DNA of 64,000 nt from Aulostomus chinensis (taxonomy: Eukaryota > Chordata > Actinopteri > Syngnathiformes > Aulostomidae). The notes under the pieces are model-generated. The model did no database searches and was not told the DNA's origin. It saw only the letters and a list, made by a program, of their open reading frames with translations. The stretch is taken from positions 3,495,001 to 3,559,000 of the forward strand of contig JBBMOA010000021.1 of NCBI GenBank assembly GCA_037954235.1, given 5' to 3'. A program made the translations under genes and the position numbers. Positions 57,708-64,000 of this stretch are shown one piece after another; position 1 is the first letter of the stretch, and each line of letters begins with the position of its first letter.

Positions 57708-60700
57708 GTATGTTTTTTAATTGCAGACCGAGTGGTGGGGGATCAGTTTAGTGGTGTTTTCACACCAGCGGCGTCGCTATGCTGCCTGCGCAAGCTTGTG
57801 CAAAATGGCCACCATAGCTACTCCTTGGTGCACACGACGGATCTCGGTGAATACTCAGAATTATGACCCCGTTCTAACTCGGGTGTCACCATTGGGGTGT
57901 TAGCACTTGATATTTTATCGGCGGGCCGTGTTGTGTGCTTTTATTTCACTTGAAACCGTACCAGATAGCACAAAGAAGTCACGTGACTTATATCTGTTCC
58001 ACCATTTTGTTGACTTTCTCCTCGGTGAAGGCAAGTGGATGTAGCGGGTAGGCCTCGGACAGGGTGTACTTAGCGTTAACGGATGCCAGGGGGAGACACT
58101 GAGCCTCAGTCGGGGTTTGACAACTGCTGTGGCGTGTTGACAGCTCCGGTGCTGCCATGTGTACTGCACACACCGGAGGAAACGCGGGGGGGGGGGACCT
58201 CACACATCCTGCCCTCCATTTAATCATACACATGTAGGACTCCATGTTGTGACATGCTTGTGACGACAGTGTGAACTCTAAGCTTTGATGAGGACTACTG
58301 GCTGTTGAGTCCACATGTGGTCTGACTTTATTGTGTGTGTGTAGCTTAAATAGCTGTACGGGATTAACAAAAAAAAATCATGAAGATGACAAAGTCCACA
58401 TTAAACAACAGACTGTAAAGACAACAAATGGGACAAGTCTATGTCGTACCAGAGTGATAGTTGGTTGCAACTTATGTGCCTCTTTTTCCCCCCGTGTGTT
58501 TTATTAGCAGTTGCGACCGTAGTGGCAGACTTCTGATTGTGTGGCCTCTGTTTTGAGGAGTTTCTATGCTTTTGCAGACTGCAGAGTTGCTCAGCTCTTA
58601 CTCAACTCTCCAGATGTTCCTCCAGTCAATATCAGTCATTTTAGCGTGGGGTTTGGATTTTGTTTCTCTAAAACGTCAGGATGCTTCCTAACTATTACAG
58701 TGCATGGAATATGTAATACTTAGCCCCATGCAATTGCTACTAGTAGTGTACAGTATTTCTGTGACTGTTGACACATGGACCAACTTTCGCTCTGCTCTCC
58801 TGTCACAATAAAAGTAGTGAATGGAAACATTTTCTGATCCTGTATCAGTTTAGTGATCTTGCCTTCAAAATAAAAGCAGCAATTCTCTATTATTATTACG
58901 GTTTTCAGTGTCTTTTTCTGAGTAATTCTGATTGTGAGCAGATTCATGACTGATTCCTTCATGAGCTTATTGGCATTAGCTAAGCTAACACCACTCATTT
59001 GTGCAGTTTATTCGCTTGTGCTTCTCCTGTTATTTTTTTTCTAGCTTTATGCTAACCTCCTTACTCTTACATGGAACACCCTGGTCTCTCTACTTGCCTT
59101 TTCATTACTCGCCAGAATTTGTGACTCTGCATTTAAGCATGGTAGGACCCTGTTGGATTATAAACTGAAATCCAGGATTTGAGACATTTAAGTAAATGCA
59201 CATTCTTATATGACATTGATGCCACGAGTTTTTTATTTCATTGAGCTGACAAAATAATAAATGACTTTGATGTGTCAACCGACAAAACCCTGAGTTGTTA
59301 ACATCCCCAGTACATTTTTAATGTTACCCAGGCGCGGATCAATGAACAAATGTGGGAATGATTGGCAAGGCGCTGGTTGATAGAGGATGCGAATCCATAC
59401 TGGATCCTCTCACCGCTGTAGTTAATTGACGTTTCCTTGATTAGCTGCTAGTAGACGGCTGTTCAGTGAGTGTTGTCATTGTCGCTGGACGGTTCATTGT
59501 TACTGTCAGTCATTTGGAAAGCATTAATGGAGCTGTTAGCCATTGTTGGTAGTTGAGGAAGCGTTAATGGAGTGTGTGAGTGTTTTTCTGTGTCGGGCTT
59601 GCTCCACTGACCTCTCCTTAGTCACCCCTTCAGCAGGAGAGCCTCTCTGTGTTGCCGAAATGCCTCAACAGACACAAACATAAGGAAAGCAAAGACAGAC
59701 CAGCAAAGTCAGCAGAATTTCTGCCCCCAGTCAGCGGCCCCCCCACCGCCACCACCTACTGTACACATACACACAGCGGCATTACATAACAGAGTGACAA
59801 AAGAGATAAAGAGGACAGTTTTACTACAAGGCTGTGCATGGCTTAGCTCCCTGACCCACATCTCATCCGGCATCAATGGATTGTTGCCGCTCTGAGCTGC
59901 CTGAGTGACCACATGCTGGGAATGATTAGAGGCGAGTAAGCATGCCCTGGTGGCGATGAGGCTCTCTCGTTGATGAATGGGAAGGCGTGTGTGTATTTAG
60001 TACACGCTTTCACCTGTTAGTATGGTTCCGGTCAAGCTCGCTGTAGCAACGGTCTGACCACTTGACGTCGCCTTGTCACTGAGGCATGCAAATCCAGGAG
60101 GGTCGACAGTTTGAAATCGGTTCATGGTGCTCCCATCTGTAGTGTGAATGTCTTGACTCAATCCTATGTGAGTGTTGTAGGATTTAGACTAAATGAAATA
60201 ACTACAACCATTTTTTTCCCCTTGTTCGTGGTCTCCGATAATTTTAAAACTGTGTAGACTTTAATGTGGACACATGGTGTCCTCCACTATCACCACAAGA
60301 CAAAGTAGGGTGTGGTTGTGGTGTTCCAGAGATTTGTGCAGTTTTGCCAAGGTGAAATACTGCTTGGCAGTTAATCCATGTATGTATGTGTGTATTTATA
60401 TGATGGGTAATGGCTCAACGTTGATATACTCTGTCAGCAACATGGTGTTTGTTTTTGCGGTATGAATGATGTAATTTGGATGTTTTGTGGAGGTTTATCA
60501 AGCGTAACAGTGATGGTTCTCTCATCAAATACCTCTCGTAGCTGACTCTATCCAGATGTAAAGGAATTCATCGGTTGTCTTGTCTCATGGCGCTGCAGCA
60601 TTTGCAGGGTTTAAAAAAAAAAATTATTTTGTTTGTGTGTTTGTTGAAAGGTTCTGTCTTTGACTCACTGAGCAGATTGCCGCCTTCAGGACTGACTTGC

Positions 60701-63700
60701 CTTCCTCCAGTCAGCATGAGCCTGAAAACACCTGCTGGAGGCCACACTTTTGTTTCCATGGCAACTTTTATTGGAGTCATCTATTTTTCTTGGGAACATT
60801 TAATGGGAGGAACGCGTGGTACTGTGAAAAATAGATTTTCATTTGTCTCTACTTTCTCTTGACAGAAAGCAGCAATGCCACTGCGAGTATCTACATTCCC
60901 AGAACATTTTGTGTCACAAGAACAAGCGAGTTGGAGGTTCAATTTAAGTTTTCTGGGGCAGCAAAATTGGTTGGATCTAGTCTGTAACTGAGAGGGTTCA
61001 GCTTGTGGGATCACTGCATGTCTACTCAGAGGCAACATTGAGGTTCTGTTGCATTTGTGTCTGCAGTCCTCCTGAACTCTTAACCCCTCTTAGTTCTGTG
61101 TTTTACATTGCCGAGAATAATCAGTGTTGGAAAGATGAATAGGCTTTTGCAGTTATAATCGTTTTGATAAGAATTTTGCTTGAAAGACTTTTGCAAGAGG
61201 TTTAAGTGTAACCTAGCATACTCGTTCCTGTGTGCCATTCACACAAGCCCCTAATCCCCATTTCCCCAGTTCCCTAGCTGAGGAAATGCCAGGCCGTGAA
61301 CTGTTTTTGTGAGGATCACAGCTGCAAAAGAGCAGAATACCTTTAGGTCAGCGATGGCTCAGGGTAGTCTGCTGCAAACTGCCAAGATGTTATCCTCTAC
61401 AGAAGTGTACAAAGGCAGCTGTGGGCTGGCTCAATTTCAATTGCTTCCTTACACACACTCCTTATGCAGTATCCTTAATGCACAAAGCTCAGGGTTCACC
61501 AGCATGTCACGCAGTGGGGTGCACAGAGGGTGGGTTTTAGCATGTGTATTACAAACGATCCCCTGCATCTGGTTGGCTGTGTATTAGCTCATGGAGTTTA
61601 CATAAGGTCATGTCACATCAGCAGGCAGTTTTTTGGGTCTGTTATGAGTCAGATCTGGCTTTTCACATGCATCCAGACGAGATGCGTTGACTGGGAAACA
61701 TGCGGCCTTTTGAATTCAACCGTATGAACACGTGACCTGGACAACACTGGAGGACCATCTACCGAATTATAATTGTCCCAGGTCGTCATGGCTTTGTTTG
61801 CCATCTCCCTTTAAATAGCAGGGGGACAGCTATGGTACTGTTGATGCTGCCTTCTGTACCCTGAGCTGTGACTTTTACTGTAGCCAGGTGGGCATTTCTG
61901 TCTGGAGAGAATGGTGGCAGTCGAACACACTGCCCAGCTTTTATAGTTAACAATCTAATAACAATCTGTCAAATCTTGGGCTTATATACAGATACCATGG
62001 TTGGTTTGTTTGTTTTCCTCAGCTGATGGAGGTATGTCTCCAGTCAAACATCAGGAGCGATTTGGTTTCTCTGGCTCAGTCTATAGTATGAGTAGTAGTA
62101 TTTAATCCCAAGCAGACCAAAGACAGGAAAAGCCTCACTGCCTCCTGCCAGTTAAAACTGTGTCTGTTCATTACGGTCAGAAGTGATACATGTGAATTTG
62201 CATATAGAGCAGAAAAATTAGGTTTAATCACACGTGGCCTCTCCAGACGCATATTGAGACGCATTCTAATACCATGTCCAAACCCCCATACTCCACTTGT
62301 GACGGGAACACCAGGGATGCATGTTAATGTCCCGTCTGAACAGGGTCTTTGATGAAACTGTGGTCTGTCCTTGTTTTTGCCAGCTCAATTTTCCTCAGAC
62401 TGTTCTTACTTCTGGTCACACAACCATTCCAAGAGGCTGTTGCTGAGTAATGAGAGTGCACACGACATTTATGAATGTAAGGGACATACACAGAATAAGC
62501 CTATGAACATTCTGGCATGGGTTCCAGGTTGAGTTTCCTCCAGATGCCCCCTCCCACACTCAGAGGATGGTTGGGTGCAGTTTTATAGAACAATTCTTTC
62601 ATTTTCAATCTCTCTCTGTAACTCAAGATGCAGTTCATTTGAACACAGATGTACAGTAATTGTTGCAATCATTGCTTAAGGCTTGCAGTGTGTTCCAAAT
62701 AAAATTATTTCCTTTGTTCTCAAGAACGCTGTCAGGCTTTCATTAAATAGAGAGCTGAGGGAATTGCAAGTATGTGCTGAAACGCGAGCAGCTTTTCCCA
62801 CATCGAATGTTCAAATTTGTTGAGAACCCAGTAACTGTATTATCCAGGGATGCCCCAATTAAGTGTTTTGGGGATGATCCAGGTCCAAGTACTTGAATGT
62901 TGACTGTCCGCCAATTGGATGTCCAACATCTATAATGGCGTTCATGTTGATTAAATATGTATTTACCACTGAGCAAGAGCCTGAGGTTCTTTCCTCAACA
63001 TCGAGTTGTTCACACACATAACTTTGGAAAAGGGAAGTAAACTGAAGTTACTTCAGGAGTTGAAACTGATCGGCAAACTATTATTTGAAAGCGAACGTTT
63101 GTCATTTTTAACCAGCAACAGCAATTCTCAGCACTTGTATCAAATGAGAGAATGTGATCCGTGTTATTCAGGATGTGTTTGGGGGCTGGAATGCCTTGAC
63201 AATGCTTGAATTTATTACGGAGTTTTCAAGGTTTGAAAAGTGCTTTAAATAAGTTGCTTGAAATTGCATCAAATCTCTGGGACACATACTTAAACTTCAT
63301 TGCATGTCACCCTTAGAAACCTGCCATACACACATTTTTGTCTTATTAGGAGGAAGACAGCAGGTCAAGAGTAGACGCCTCACAAAATTTGAACACATCA
63401 TGCAGAAGCTGGGTTTAAACCTGATGATTCTTTTTACTTAAAGCTCAGTTTTCCAGTCATAAATCCATAATACATGGTTTTCTTCTTAGGTCTCTATTCA
63501 AATTTTAAAAGTTAATAACACGCTTAGCCCATTAAGGTGGAAGTAAATGGCAGCCGTGCCAATGTGCAGTTATGTCTCATAAGTTATTACAGCAATTTAT
63601 GGCATCATATAATTCTTATACAGACTTGTTGCATGATGTAAGCATTTTTAACCGCTGGAGAATTGAAAAAAGGGGTTTAAAAAAAAAAATCCCTCCTGAA

Positions 63701-64000
63701 TCCGACATTAAGATTCCAAGACCTTGAGAAACACCTCAGATATCTTCATTCTGTGAGCTGTTATTATGTATGGCACAGCCAGGAGATGCCTCGAAAGCTT
63801 GAAAATGTACCCTTAAAATGGGCTTGAATCTAAATTATGAAGTGCTGTTGGAGCCCTGTCTTTTTAATGATAATGCTAATTAGCATTGGAGTGTGACTAA
63901 TCCATGCATGCCTTATTGCAGCTTATACAGACCCTTTATAGATGCACAGTTTGGTCCGTGACCCCAAAATGTCTTTGGTAGGATCACGGGGAACTGCTGG
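57708..64000 (+). other. First intron of epc1, continuing past the window
   Basis: No further EPC1 exon is found; I looked for the expected EHHLQRA-type continuation. There is no recognised nested gene. A G run (about 58,187-58,196) and ordinary AT-rich sequence are all I can note. Confidence 0.7.

Overview
The window looks like a ray-finned fish (teleost) chromosome. It has short multi-exon vertebrate genes with GT-AG introns, many TG/CA microsatellites, several minisatellites, and decayed hAT, PIF/Harbinger, tRNA-derived SINE and L2-like insertions. Four protein-coding loci are well supported, all on the + strand. Most of the sequence is intergenic or intronic.

Layout. 1-18.6 kb holds no gene I can support; it contains dispersed repeats, a decayed hAT element with a BED-finger start (12.6-13.6 kb) and a 15-bp minisatellite. 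18,634-30,431 is a three-exon PSKH-family kinase of 449 aa with an MGC lipidation N-terminus. It reads NFG where DFG is expected, and its 9.3 kb intron 2 carries a 57-bp minisatellite with telomere-like words. 30.4-33.9 kb is intergenic with a pentamer satellite. About 33.9-46.2 kb is an integrin beta gene of the beta-1 type; fifteen coding exons could be joined in phase into an 805-aa protein with signal peptide, PSI, beta-I, I-EGF, tail, transmembrane and NPIY/NPKY cytoplasmic parts. 47.8-48.9 kb is a broken copy of a SUN-domain gene. 49.4-51.7 kb holds a weak candidate for a small secreted or membrane protein, with a non-autonomous Harbinger element in its presumed intron. 52.36-52.98 kb is a 37-bp minisatellite open in at least four frames. 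53,011/53,104-54,006 is an intact, intronless SUN-domain gene. A further fragment of its 3' flank lies near 55.8 kb. 57,555-57,707 is the first coding exon of epc1 (enhancer of polycomb 1), preceded by a CpG-rich promoter region and an in-frame upstream ORF; the rest of the window is its first intron.

Context. From memory, ITGB1 and EPC1 are near neighbours on human 10p11, so the integrin-epc1 order suggests conserved synteny and supports the beta-1 assignment. The kinase and the SUN pair are not part of that human block as I know it. The genes do not form an operon or a single pathway: integrin beta-1 is a cell-surface adhesion receptor, SUN proteins span the inner nuclear membrane, EPC1 is a NuA4/TIP60 chromatin subunit, and PSKH is a membrane-anchored kinase-fold protein. 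I found no evidence of an undescribed multi-gene system. The most unusual items are the NFG kinase, the tandem intronless SUN locus with its frame-cycling minisatellite, and the telomere-word minisatellite with a seven-unit higher-order repeat.
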